DNA of 37,143 nt, taken from contig NZ_JAKDJE010000025.1 of the NCBI RefSeq assembly GCF_030454045.1, positions 1 to 37,143 on the forward strand, read 5' to 3'. The DNA comes from Psychrobacter sp. GTDB taxonomy: Bacteria; Pseudomonadota; Gammaproteobacteria; Pseudomonadales; Moraxellaceae. Made by a program: the position numbers and the translations under genes. Shown one piece after another: positions 17,700 to 25,656 of this stretch (positions are counted from its first letter, which is position 1; every line of letters begins with the position of its first letter). The notes under the pieces were generated by a model that did not search any database, was not told the origin of the DNA, and worked only from the letters and a program-made list of their open reading frames with translations.

Positions 17700-18203
17700 A
17701 TGAAACGAGCTAAAAAGATGAACTATAAAAGGATAGATTATGAAGTCTTTATTACTATTGGATGGGTTGTTTTTTGGCTAGCCTTCTTAGCAATATGCTT
17801 TGATAGATCAGAAGGCATTGGTGGAATAGGTGCTTTCTTATCAGGTATTTTTGCACCGCTTGCACTTTTTTGGTTTTATAAAAGCTACAGAATACAAAGT
17901 AGTGAGCTAAAACTCCAAAGAGAAGAGTTGACTCTACAACTCAAAGCGTTAGAACAATCTGTACTAGCTCAAAGAGGTTCAGAAACAGCTTTAAAAGAGC
18001 AATCTGAAGCTTTATTTCGTCAGTTAGAAATTATTGAAAACCAGTACACTGATTACCTAAAAATAGTAAACTCTAAGCGACCCTTGTTTGATATCGTATA
18101 TCAGGGATTAGAGAGGGAAAAAAACCCTTTAAAATGGAGACTATTTTTAATAATGGTCATACTATCGAAAGACTTAAAGTTACTAGAGTCGAGTACGTTA
18201 TAG
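17700..18203 (+). CDS. Hypothetical membrane/coiled-coil protein, 5-prime part of a frameshifted gene
   Basis: Function unknown. The 167-residue reading frame begins with a basic N-terminus, then two hydrophobic segments at about residues 16-34 and 42-60, the second within GIGAFLSGIFAPLALFWF. A long charged heptad-rich region (about 66-125, many Leu, Gln and Glu) is probably a coiled coil. After about residue 142 the frame runs through a short, low-quality tail (LIMVILSKDLK), while the -1 frame continues as a well-formed acidic domain (next entry). The two frames join at A_AAA_AAC (18119-18125). TTG at 17697, ATG at 17700 and ATG at 17718 are possible starts and none has a strong ribosome site. 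Base composition is clearly more AT-rich than the flanking genes, suggesting transfer. Confidence 0.6.
   Translation: MKRAKKMNYKRIDYEVFITIGWVVFWLAFLAICFDRSEGIGGIGAFLSGIFAPLALFWFYKSYRIQSSELKLQREELTLQLKALEQSVLAQRGSETALKEQSEALFRQLEIIENQYTDYLKIVNSKRPLFDIVYQGLEREKNPLKWRLFLIMVILSKDLKLLESSTL
18119..18125 (+). promoter_or_regulatory. Candidate -1 frameshift slippery heptamer
   Basis: A_AAA_AAC is in the exact X_XXY_YYZ phase for the upstream frame (codons AAA 18120-18122, AAC 18123-18125). A one-base backward slip enters the frame of the 18134-18598 ORF, giving about 299 residues in all. The same sequence equally fits a single A lost from an original A8 run. Confidence 0.45.
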
Positions 18204-18598
18204 TACTTTCAAACTCTAGAGCAAACTGCGTTGTAAAAAGAGTTTTAGCATCCGATGAATTTGAAACTTATATTAAAACCTATACTGGAATCAAGTTACG
18301 AATGGATGATAACGAAATAGAAAAAACATTCCAAACTTCGGCCGAACATATTACATTAGTATGTAGATTGAGTCTGCCTCCAGAAGCAAAGCCTCATGAG
18401 CATAGTGAAGAAGCTTTTAATGTATTAAATGGCGAACTAATTAAAATTAATTACGCATTTGATAATCAGTATGCTTCTGACACTTATGAGTTCTATCAAG
18501 ACGGAAACAATCAGCTTAAAATTAAGCTATTGACCACTGATGGAAAGCCAGAATCAGTTGTGGCAATAACAAATAATCTAAAGCATAATCCATATTAA
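18134..18598 (+). CDS. Hypothetical protein, 3-prime part of the frameshifted gene
   Basis: 154 residues if started at the ATG at 18134, but the frame is open upstream through the A7 run. It is therefore more likely the C-terminal half of the membrane/coiled-coil protein encoded at 17700. The sequence looks like a soluble alternating-strand domain without cysteine-rich or catalytic motifs that I recognise. GAGAGGG at 18111-18117 is too far from the ATG to be a good ribosome site. It ends only 12 bases before the convergent lipase-like gene, with no terminator between. Confidence 0.6.
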   Translation: METIFNNGHTIERLKVTRVEYVIVLSNSRANCVVKRVLASDEFETYIKTYTGIKLRMDDNEIEKTFQTSAEHITLVCRLSLPPEAKPHEHSEEAFNVLNGELIKINYAFDNQYASDTYEFYQDGNNQLKIKLLTTDGKPESVVAITNNLKHNPY

Positions 18599-18610
18599 AC
18601 ATAATATCTA

Positions 18611-20104
18611 CTACACCGCCACAGACAAACTTCTAGGGTAAGAATGTATGCGCGGACGTCCAGCATAGTCACTTCTTCCATTATCGAGCAGCCATTCAAC
18701 GACTTGCTCACGCACTCGCCTGCTATGGATTAAGTTAAAATGATTGACGCCATAAAACACCGCTTTATGACCATCTGGTACAAACAACGCATGTTCAGCA
18801 TCATCTTCACCTAACGCGGATGCGACCGATACCAAGCTGTCTCCTAGCAAATCCGTCATCTTAGATTCGTAATGCGCCTCAATCAACGCACTGGCGACAA
18901 AGTAAGTTTTGATACCACTTGGCAGGCGCGCAGGATGACGAAAGTCTTGTGGTAATACGCTGCGGCCTTCTAGCGCTTTCCAGTCAGCATCACGAATACT
19001 GCCATGACGCAGATCAATGATACCAGCACTCCTCATATCACCGAGCTTGGCAAGTGAGCCTGCAAATGGCAGCTTGGCGATGATGTCTTGTACATAATTC
19101 CCGATACGCTCAAGCACTGCCCCATGATGCGGTGAGCCTAGCGTGATAAGATTGCCCACGCGCTTTATCCAATCTAGGCGCTCCTGCTCACCATAAAACA
19201 GCGCACTGCGCGCGACCAAGCCGCCCATGCTGTGACCCACCAAATCTATCTGAGTAATATTTGGGTTATTATCGACCACGTCCTGTAATAGTTGAGAGAA
19301 TTTACGACCGCTGCGAGAGATACGTCGACCTGTATTGTAATCTAAGTACAGAACGGTGGTATCGGGCTGACTGATATGAATCGCCTCGCCCAGATTATTG
19401 CCTTCTTGTGACTGCCAGCTTAAGTGACTCATGCACAAGCCATGGCACAAAATGACAATCCGCCCTGCTAGTCGCTCACTTTGGGGATTGCCTTCTTTGG
19501 TATACAACATCATCGGAATCGCGAGGGCATTTTGGTTATTGACCAGATGATCACCCATGACACCATTGATGACATTGACCAGTTTTTTTAGTGAGTCAGG
19601 CAACGGCTGAGCCGTTTTTTGGACGATAAAGTTTTTGTATATTCGTAGTACCGAGGCCAGATTGTTACCGACCATGAGCATGATATGACGTATCGTGCCA
19701 TATATACGCCCATTGAGACCACGCTGCCATTTATTTAGGTGCTTGTCGTTGAATCGACCTAACGGACGTAGAATCACTTCACGATGAATGGACTCGACGA
19801 TTTCAGTCATCTCAACCACACCTGTGGTGGCGAGCTGCGCCAACCCTTCAAAAAAATCCGCCAAAGAGACAGGATCTTTGTTTAATTCATTGCCATCCTC
19901 TGTATCTGCCAACAACTTGACCAACTCCTCCATATCAATGGCTTCGAGTTGGTCTATCTGCTCGTACAAATCACCATGCTGTGGCACGCTATCAGCTGAC
20001 ACAAAATGGGCATCAAGCTCATGGCGATTACGCGTATAACTGCTATCATTCTGAGCGCTACTGTCACTAACACTGTTGTTGTAAAACAAATTTTGACTGC
20101 TCAT
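18611..20104 (-). CDS. Alpha/beta hydrolase (lipase/esterase-like)
   Basis: A 497-residue protein with a C-terminal alpha/beta hydrolase domain: ILCHGLCMSHLSW (oxyanion strand, about residues 218-230), the nucleophile elbow VGHSMGG with Ser292, LGSPHHGAVLE typical of lipases acting on esters with a PGAP1-like fold, and a probable catalytic His in GVNHFNLIHS near the end. The first about 200 residues form a separate acidic/helical region without motifs known to me. No signal peptide is apparent, so a cytoplasmic or membrane-associated location is likely. Substrate unknown. Ribosome site weak. It lies downstream of, and in the same direction as, phoX, but a terminator at 20262-20291 separates them. 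Confidence 0.8.
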   Translation of the reverse strand: MSSQNLFYNNSVSDSSAQNDSSYTRNRHELDAHFVSADSVPQHGDLYEQIDQLEAIDMEELVKLLADTEDGNELNKDPVSLADFFEGLAQLATTGVVEMTEIVESIHREVILRPLGRFNDKHLNKWQRGLNGRIYGTIRHIMLMVGNNLASVLRIYKNFIVQKTAQPLPDSLKKLVNVINGVMGDHLVNNQNALAIPMMLYTKEGNPQSERLAGRIVILCHGLCMSHLSWQSQEGNNLGEAIHISQPDTTVLYLDYNTGRRISRSGRKFSQLLQDVVDNNPNITQIDLVGHSMGGLVARSALFYGEQERLDWIKRVGNLITLGSPHHGAVLERIGNYVQDIIAKLPFAGSLAKLGDMRSAGIIDLRHGSIRDADWKALEGRSVLPQDFRHPARLPSGIKTYFVASALIEAHYESKMTDLLGDSLVSVASALGEDDAEHALFVPDGHKAVFYGVNHFNLIHSRRVREQVVEWLLDNGRSDYAGRPRIHSYPRSLSVAV

Positions 20105-20261
20105 AATATCGGCACGTTTAGCGAAAAGAAGAGTTTTCTATACTATCCTTTAACGCTAACAAATAGAAGCGAACCCTATGATATTCGCATGCGTTCACGA
20201 CCAAAAGAACGCTATTAGTGATAAGCGGTGTTTCTATGGTTATCAAAGTATTAGTGACAAT

Positions 20262-20291
20262 AAAAATCCCAAGCCATGACTTGGGATTTTT
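20262..20291. terminator. Terminator of phoX
   Basis: AAAAATCCCAAG (20262-20273) pairs with CTTGGGATTTTT (20280-20291) around a 6-base loop. The T run on the minus strand lies about 55 bases past the phoX stop. Confidence 0.88.
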
Positions 20292-20344
20292 ATTGAATGC
20301 GCGTTTTTACTGTTTTATCCAGCGCTCATTGAGCGTTTACCTAA

Positions 20345-22564
20345 CTAGGCAGTAGCTGCTGCCTCAAATGACTCTGCCAGTATGACATCTCCATCATCAC
20401 GTGTGATCATGACCGTTGCTGAGCGCGGAGTACTACCGCCAGCGACCGCACCCCATGTATTACCTGGATGCTGAATATTAATAAACAGCGTCTTGAAATC
20501 TGGGGTCATGGTAATACCTGTCACCTCACAGCCCTCAGGACCGACAAAGAAGCGTTTGATATTGTCGTTGCTGGCAGGCATACCCACTCGGGTTTGCTGC
20601 CCTGCTGAGGTGGTGATGGTCGTACCATCGCTGACTTTGCCCGGCAGCGCTGCCAGTAGCATACAGTTGGTGGTATCGGTATAAGCACCATCATCAGTCT
20701 GAATCCACAACACACCGCGTGGATCAAAATACAAGCCATCAGGAGAGGATAGATCGTTACTGGCGCTTAGCTGTGATAGGTTCTCTGCCGACAGGTCACT
20801 TGGCGCACCAAACAGATAGATATCCCACTCAAAGCTCGTTGCCGCATGATCGCCACCAGTTTCTGCCCAGCGAATGATATGACCATTGTCATTACCACGC
20901 TCTTTACCATCCACTTCATAGCTACGTGGATTAGCAGCTGATACGGGCTGATCATCGCGCTCGCCGCGATATTTATTGTTGGTCAAAGTGACATACACTT
21001 CACCTGTGATCGGGCTGACCGATACCCATTCAGGACGATCCATCTTGGTGGCACCAGCGGCATCACCAGCAGCACGGGCATAGACCAAAACTTCATCTTG
21101 ACTGTTGAACGGCAACGCACTATTAAAAGCATCCAAGCCATTTTGACCTTGAACAAGCGCTTTCCACTCGCCGCTACCATCTTCATTAAAGATCGCAACA
21201 TATAGTGTGCCTTCGTTGAGATACTTATCACCCGCTTTTAGGCCACCACCGATATCATTGTTTGACCACATCGCTTTTGAGACAAACTTGTAGATGTACT
21301 CACCACGCGCATCATCACCCATATAAAACACAACAGGCTTGCCTTGTTCAACAGGTGCATAGGCACAGTTTTCATGAGCAAATCGGCCCATGGCAGTACG
21401 TTTTTGCGGCGTAGAATTTTGATTAAATGGGTCAATCTCAGTAATATAACCAAAGGTATTAAAGCCGTTGCGATAATCGTCAGCAGCACTGGCACCGACG
21501 GCTGTCATATCCCAGCGTGAAAACTCGTCGGTGATGATAGCGTCTTTGGCATCAGGCGTGTGCCATAGATATCGAGAGCCTGGAGAGTTCTCTGGCGCAC
21601 CATAACGCTCGCGACCGTAATTAGCACTGGCGCTCAACTGGCTGGCATCCTGTCCGCGCGCAAACACACCCAAGAAGTTCTCTTCTGTGGTCAGGTAAGT
21701 GCCCCAAGGTGACAAGCCTGCACCGCAGTTATTATTAATGCCGCGCGTCTGAAAACCCGTCGGATCAAACTTCGTTTTGACCAAATCTGAGCCTGCGACA
21801 GGGCCAGCCAACTGCGCAGTTGTGCTACTGGTGATGCGTCGATTGTATTTGGAGTTTGGCACCATCTCATAGCCGATACCATCTGCGCGGCGCTTCATCT
21901 CAACTACGGCCACGCCATGGCAGTTGACTTCACGGCGCACATCGCTGGCAAGGCGGCGGCGTTGGAACAAAGGCGCGGCCTCCGCATCCTCGATGACATA
22001 ATAACCAAACGGGCTAAGCTCGCTACTATTCACGTATTCGTGATTCATAACCAGCAGGCCATTTTCTGAGGCTTTGGCATCATAGGCATTACCGTTTTTG
22101 CCAAAAAACCACATACCATCATGGTTATCGCCCATACGCCACTCAAACGATTCAGCTGACTGCTCACGATTGTCCTTCCAGTCTTCAATACCAGACATGA
22201 GCGGCGTGCCAAGCGGCAATATAATCTCTGCCTGATAGCCATCTGCCACCGTCATGGTCTCAGCAGTGGAGTGTGCCACCGCATTGAATGTCAACGTTTG
22301 AGGGCGCGCCAAATCCCCTTGCGCAGGGATAGCAGCATTATTGTCACTGTCTGTCATAGGACGGCTGTTGTCGTCATCGTCACTACAGCCAGCTAAGGGT
22401 AACGCCCCAAAAAACGCTGCTGCCGTCAACCCTGTACCACCTTTTAAGATACTACGACGATTCAAACGACGGTTGATAACTGTCTGAAAGTCCATGTTGT
22501 TGGTCGGGTTTGAATCTTCAATGATTTCGTGAGCGAGTTCGGGTTCTTTATTTAATAGTGTCAT
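20345..22564 (-). CDS. phoX: PhoX-family alkaline phosphatase (DUF839)
   Basis: Probably releases phosphate from organic esters outside the cytoplasm. The 739-residue protein has a twin-arginine signal NRRSILKG (Arg36-Arg37) followed by a hydrophobic stretch and a lipobox LAGC (Cys60), implying Tat export and possible lipid anchoring. Family blocks include NCHGVAVVEM (Cys215, probable metal ligand), NNCGAGLSPWGTYLTTEEN (276-296) with conserved acidic residues, FAHENCAYAP, and the C-terminal PEGCEVTGITMTPDFKT and NIQHPG motifs. AAGGTGA six bases before the ATG supports the start. Pho-box-like repeats about 100-160 bases upstream suggest PhoB control under phosphate limitation. Substrate specificity (monoester versus diester) cannot be told from sequence. 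Confidence 0.87.
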   Translation of the reverse strand: MTLLNKEPELAHEIIEDSNPTNNMDFQTVINRRLNRRSILKGGTGLTAAAFFGALPLAGCSDDDDNSRPMTDSDNNAAIPAQGDLARPQTLTFNAVAHSTAETMTVADGYQAEIILPLGTPLMSGIEDWKDNREQSAESFEWRMGDNHDGMWFFGKNGNAYDAKASENGLLVMNHEYVNSSELSPFGYYVIEDAEAAPLFQRRRLASDVRREVNCHGVAVVEMKRRADGIGYEMVPNSKYNRRITSSTTAQLAGPVAGSDLVKTKFDPTGFQTRGINNNCGAGLSPWGTYLTTEENFLGVFARGQDASQLSASANYGRERYGAPENSPGSRYLWHTPDAKDAIITDEFSRWDMTAVGASAADDYRNGFNTFGYITEIDPFNQNSTPQKRTAMGRFAHENCAYAPVEQGKPVVFYMGDDARGEYIYKFVSKAMWSNNDIGGGLKAGDKYLNEGTLYVAIFNEDGSGEWKALVQGQNGLDAFNSALPFNSQDEVLVYARAAGDAAGATKMDRPEWVSVSPITGEVYVTLTNNKYRGERDDQPVSAANPRSYEVDGKERGNDNGHIIRWAETGGDHAATSFEWDIYLFGAPSDLSAENLSQLSASNDLSSPDGLYFDPRGVLWIQTDDGAYTDTTNCMLLAALPGKVSDGTTITTSAGQQTRVGMPASNDNIKRFFVGPEGCEVTGITMTPDFKTLFINIQHPGNTWGAVAGGSTPRSATVMITRDDGDVILAESFEAAATA

Positions 22565-22666
22565 TATCGGTCACCTTGCTTTTAGGCTAGATTGGCGGAG
22601 AGTTGGTCGCAGCGTTGCTATTACAACCATATAATTTTGAATTCCGCTTAAGTCTACTGAAGACTT

Positions 22667-22724
22667 ATGACAGCACGCTGAACGATAGATGACAAACTGA
22701 TGACAATCATCCGTTCGATGACAA
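22667..22724 (-). promoter_or_regulatory. Pho-box-like direct repeats (candidate PhoB sites)
   Basis: On the minus strand TTGTCAT occurs at 22718-22724, 22700-22706 and 22689-22695, and CTGTCAT at 22667-22673. The pair at 22700 and 22689 is spaced 11 bases, the Pho-box unit spacing (7-base repeat plus 4). The copy at 22667 is in phase at twice that distance. The outermost copy is offset by 18 bases. Confidence 0.68.
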
Positions 22725-22825
22725 CTCAAAACAATTGAGCCAATAACAACCATCAAGCAGAAAAAATAGTGTGATGATTTGACGTGGCATAGAAAGTATG
22801 GAAAGAATATAGGGAGCATAAACAC

Positions 22826-22856
22826 AAAAAACCCCAAGCAATCGCTTGGGGTTTTT
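22826..22856. terminator. Terminator of the FAH-family gene
   Basis: CCCCAAGC (22832-22839) and GCTTGGGG (22844-22851) form a perfect 8-bp stem with a 4-base loop, flanked by A and T runs on both sides. It is active for the minus-strand gene ending at 22903. Confidence 0.9.
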
Positions 22857-22902
22857 GATATTGAACGGTTACTGTACGCTATTATCAGCTGGCGTGGCAC
22901 CC

Positions 22903-23619
22903 TTATTGTACATGGGTTACCCATTCATGATTGCCCAGCGTGAGGGTGAGCTTGTCCCCTGCTTGTAGGACGCCCACACCGCTTGGTGTACCAGTCATAA
23001 TCACATCACCTGCCTGTAAGCTAAAAGCGTGACTGATATTGACCAGCAGCTCGTAAACAGGGAACAGCATCAAAGCACTATCGCCATCTTGTACCAGCTT
23101 ATCATTGATGGCAAGCTGATAATGGACATCGTGAAGATTGCCAAAGGCTTGTGGGTCGAGCCAATCAGCAAGCACACAGGCCCCGTCAAAACACTTAGCA
23201 CGCTCCCACGGATGACCTTTTTCTTTAAGGGTGCTCTGCAAATCGCGCAAGGTCAAATCCAGCCCCAAGGTCACCCCGCCAACTGCTTGCTGTGCCTCCT
23301 CAATCGTTGCCATAGACAAGTCAGTGGACAGCTGAATACATAGCTCTGCCTCATAATGCGTCCCGCCAAATATCTCTGGATTGGGACGAATCACATCATG
23401 GCGAGTAGATACCACAGAAGAGGCGGGCTTCATAAACAATATGGGTGATGATGGCACCTCATTGCCAAGCTCCTCTGCATGCGCCGCATAGTTACGCCCC
23501 ACGCAGACGACTTTGCCAATAGAGCTACGCAGACGCTCATTGTGGTTATCAGTGCTCTGTTCTTCATTGACACCAGCAACAATGGCATTTGCTAATGACA
23601 TATGTGGCGATTGGCTCAT
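22903..23619 (-). CDS. Fumarylacetoacetate hydrolase-family protein (acylpyruvase-like)
   Basis: A compact 238-residue FAH-domain enzyme, similar in layout to YcgM-type acylpyruvate hydrolases or oxaloacetate decarboxylases. Visible motifs: VGRNYAAHAEELGN, FMKPASSV, the metal-binding acidic cluster HYEAELCIQL, GLDLTLRDLQ with the conserved Asp, KGHPWERAKCFDGA, and the C-terminal MTGTPSGVGVLQAGD. About 35 extra residues precede the domain. GGGAGAG six to seven bases before the ATG supports the start. It lies 105 bases downstream of the ABC permease genes in the same direction and may share their transcript. The physiological substrate is uncertain. Confidence 0.85.
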   Translation of the reverse strand: MSQSPHMSLANAIVAGVNEEQSTDNHNERLRSSIGKVVCVGRNYAAHAEELGNEVPSSPILFMKPASSVVSTRHDVIRPNPEIFGGTHYEAELCIQLSTDLSMATIEEAQQAVGGVTLGLDLTLRDLQSTLKEKGHPWERAKCFDGACVLADWLDPQAFGNLHDVHYQLAINDKLVQDGDSALMLFPVYELLVNISHAFSLQAGDVIMTGTPSGVGVLQAGDKLTLTLGNHEWVTHVQ

Positions 23620-23724
23620 ACTAGACTCTCCCTATAAATGATAAATATTTTTCAGCAATCCATACTATATTGTCTACTGTCACCTTTATTGTCATCTTGG
23701 CGACCATTCATTACTAGTGACTCT

Positions 23725-24450
23725 CTACGGAATCGTGTTGGTCACAACATCTGGTGGCACATAGCTGGCGTGTCGGTTCATACGTTTTTCAAACAGTCTA
23801 AAGCTAAACAAGATAACCCATGACAGCACAAGATAAACGATACCGGCAGCAAAGAACAGCTCCATCAGCGTATAGGTACGCGCACTGATCGTACGAGCCA
23901 CCCCCGTAATATCCATCAACGCGATGGTCGATGCGAGCGCACTGCCCTTTAGCATAAAGATAACTTCATTACTGTAGGCTGGGATCACAATACCAAACGC
24001 ACGCGGCAACGTTACACGTGTCAGCTTCTGCCATTTTGACATACCAAGCGCATCGGCCGCCTCAAGCTCACCGACAGGTATCGTCTGAATCGCACCGCGT
24101 ATAATCTCTGCCAGATATGCACTGGTATTTAGGGTAAAGGCGATGATGGCACACCAGTATGCTTGACTGAGCACCGGCTCCCATAAAAACGACTCACGCA
24201 CCGCCCCGAACTGACCAAGACCATAATAAATCAGGAATATCTGCACCAGCAGCGGCGTACCGCGGAAAAAGAAAATATAAAGAAATGGCAATATCTGTAC
24301 TAACCAGCTCTTCGACAAGCGCAGCAGCGCTAGAATCAAACCAAAAAACAATCCGACAATACCTGAGATCACGACCAGCTGTACAGTCAGTACCGCACCG
24401 CCCAGTAAATCAGGTATATGATCAAAAATGACCTGCCAATTCCAATCCAT
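23725..24450 (-). CDS. Polar amino acid ABC transporter permease (HisM/ArtM-like)
   Basis: Inner-membrane permease, 241 residues, with about five hydrophobic helices and the ATPase-docking EAA loop around LEAADALGMSKWQKLTRVTLP. FRGTPLLVQIFLIYYG is typical of the histidine/arginine/ornithine permeases. GGAGAG five to seven bases before the ATG supports the start. It is 12 bases downstream of the second permease. With the ATPase at 28793 and the binding proteins at 25657-28489 it should form one importer, although those genes are separated from it by a terminator. Confidence 0.9.
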   Translation of the reverse strand: MDWNWQVIFDHIPDLLGGAVLTVQLVVISGIVGLFFGLILALLRLSKSWLVQILPFLYIFFFRGTPLLVQIFLIYYGLGQFGAVRESFLWEPVLSQAYWCAIIAFTLNTSAYLAEIIRGAIQTIPVGELEAADALGMSKWQKLTRVTLPRAFGIVIPAYSNEVIFMLKGSALASTIALMDITGVARTISARTYTLMELFFAAGIVYLVLSWVILFSFRLFEKRMNRHASYVPPDVVTNTIP

Positions 24451-24462
24451 AGTATCTCTCCT

Positions 24463-25197
24463 CTATCCTATGGTCGATTGACTGTGAGTGGATTGACGGC
24501 TTATCTTTTTAGCATAGCGTGCCGCTGGATTGGCGCGCCACTCAAGCCACATCATAAAGCCAGTAATCAACATGGTCAGACCCAAATAAATAATCGCGGC
24601 TGCCATATAAAAGGTAAATGGCTGCTGTGTTGACTGCGCAGCACGCGACGACTGGTACATAATATCTTTGAGACCCACCACAGACACCAGCGCGGTGTCT
24701 TTGAGCAATACCAAAAATAAATTGCCCAAACCTGGCAATGCAATCTGCCATACTTGCGGCAACGTAATGCGATAAAAGATCTGAAAAGGACGCATACCAA
24801 TCGCTTGCGCAGCCTCTCGCTGCCCCACTGGAATTTCTTGAATGGACATACGAAAAATCTCAGTCGCATACGCACCAAACGCGATCGACAGCGCCATAAC
24901 ACCGCCCCAAAAAGCGCTGATCTCGACATAGTCGTTGTAGCCGAACTTTTTGAGGATGCTCATCAATAAGATAGAGCCGCCATAATAAATAAAGAGCACC
25001 AATAGCAGCTCAGGAATACCGCGCATCGTCGCAGTATAGACAGTCGCAAGCTTACGCAGCAACCAGATATTGGACATCTTTGCGGTTGCGCCAAGCAAGC
25101 CTAAGCCTAAACCAATGATTAAACTGGTCACGGCAAGCTGTATGGTGACGGTAGCGCCGCTTAATAAAAGCGCGCCAAATCCTTGTAAGTCAAACAC
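24463..25197 (-). CDS. Polar amino acid ABC transporter permease (HisQ/ArtQ-like)
   Basis: 244-residue inner-membrane permease partner of the gene at 23725. Motifs: TMRGIPELLLVLFIYYGG and the EAA loop REAAQAIGMRPFQIFYRITLP. The start codon is GTG at 25197, preceded by only a weak GGA, so translation may be inefficient or the gene differently regulated. The N-terminus MFDLQGFGALLLSG is typical of this family, which supports the GTG. It is preceded by 459 bases without genes that contain the terminator of the binding-protein unit. Confidence 0.9.
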   Translation of the reverse strand: MFDLQGFGALLLSGATVTIQLAVTSLIIGLGLGLLGATAKMSNIWLLRKLATVYTATMRGIPELLLVLFIYYGGSILLMSILKKFGYNDYVEISAFWGGVMALSIAFGAYATEIFRMSIQEIPVGQREAAQAIGMRPFQIFYRITLPQVWQIALPGLGNLFLVLLKDTALVSVVGLKDIMYQSSRAAQSTQQPFTFYMAAAIIYLGLTMLITGFMMWLEWRANPAARYAKKISRQSTHSQSTIG

Positions 25198-25656
25198 GAT
25201 TATCCACTCAGTCTCTTTATATTAGCAATTTGCAAAATATGAGTTAAAAGAATCAGCATCAATAGCTGAACGCAGTCCATCACCGTATTTTATACCACCT
25301 CAATACAGATGGTCGTCGTCAAAAAAAATGACGTCAGAGCAGTACGATGCGCACCGCGATAATTGACACAGTAGAAATGAGCGCTGATTTTATCATATTC
25401 GCTCGCCGTGATGTTAATACTGACGCGTAAAAGCTGTGCCTAAGCCGTACTTAAACAGACACTTACCTCTAGAAACACACAATAAACCGACTAAATTTGA
25501 GCAACCTTGATAGGCACTCATAATGTGTATTCGTTGATATGACAGTCAATAAAAAAGGACGTCACCATCATGGCAACGTCCTTCTTATTGAGAAACAATC
25601 AACTGTTATTGGCTATAAACCTTTCTTATGAAAGCCGTAGCGTGCAGCTGGTAAGA
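25198..25656. other. Intergenic region between permeases and binding proteins
   Basis: 459 bases without a credible gene. The right end holds the binding-protein terminator (25551-25584). The middle contains a TATAAAAT box on the minus strand (25287-25294) that could be the -10 of a separate permease promoter; a well-spaced -35 was not seen. A TTGACG at 25317-25322 is too far away. Confidence 0.5.
25551..25584 (-). terminator. Terminator of the binding-protein unit
   Basis: AAGGACGT (25555-25562) and ACGTCCTT (25576-25583) form a perfect 8-bp stem with a 13-base loop. Six T follow on the minus strand, about 75 bases past the stop at 25657. Confidence 0.85.

Larger units (their letters stand above)
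22565..22902. other. phoX upstream region and end of the FAH-family gene
   Basis: 338 bases without a gene. They hold Pho-box-like repeats (22667-22724), an AT-rich -10-like area near 22630-22640 on the minus strand, and the terminator of the upstream gene (22826-22856). A 117-codon open frame across this stretch runs through those signals and is not credible. Confidence 0.65.

Noticed and set aside
18120..18203. Upstream frame of the split gene as a complete natural protein
   Set aside because: Its last about 25 residues look random while the -1 frame encodes a plausible domain; kept only as the short product of a possible frameshift.
22571..22924. 117-codon minus-strand open frame upstream of phoX
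   Set aside because: It runs through a terminator hairpin and the Pho-box repeats and overlaps the end of the FAH-family gene; no ribosome site.
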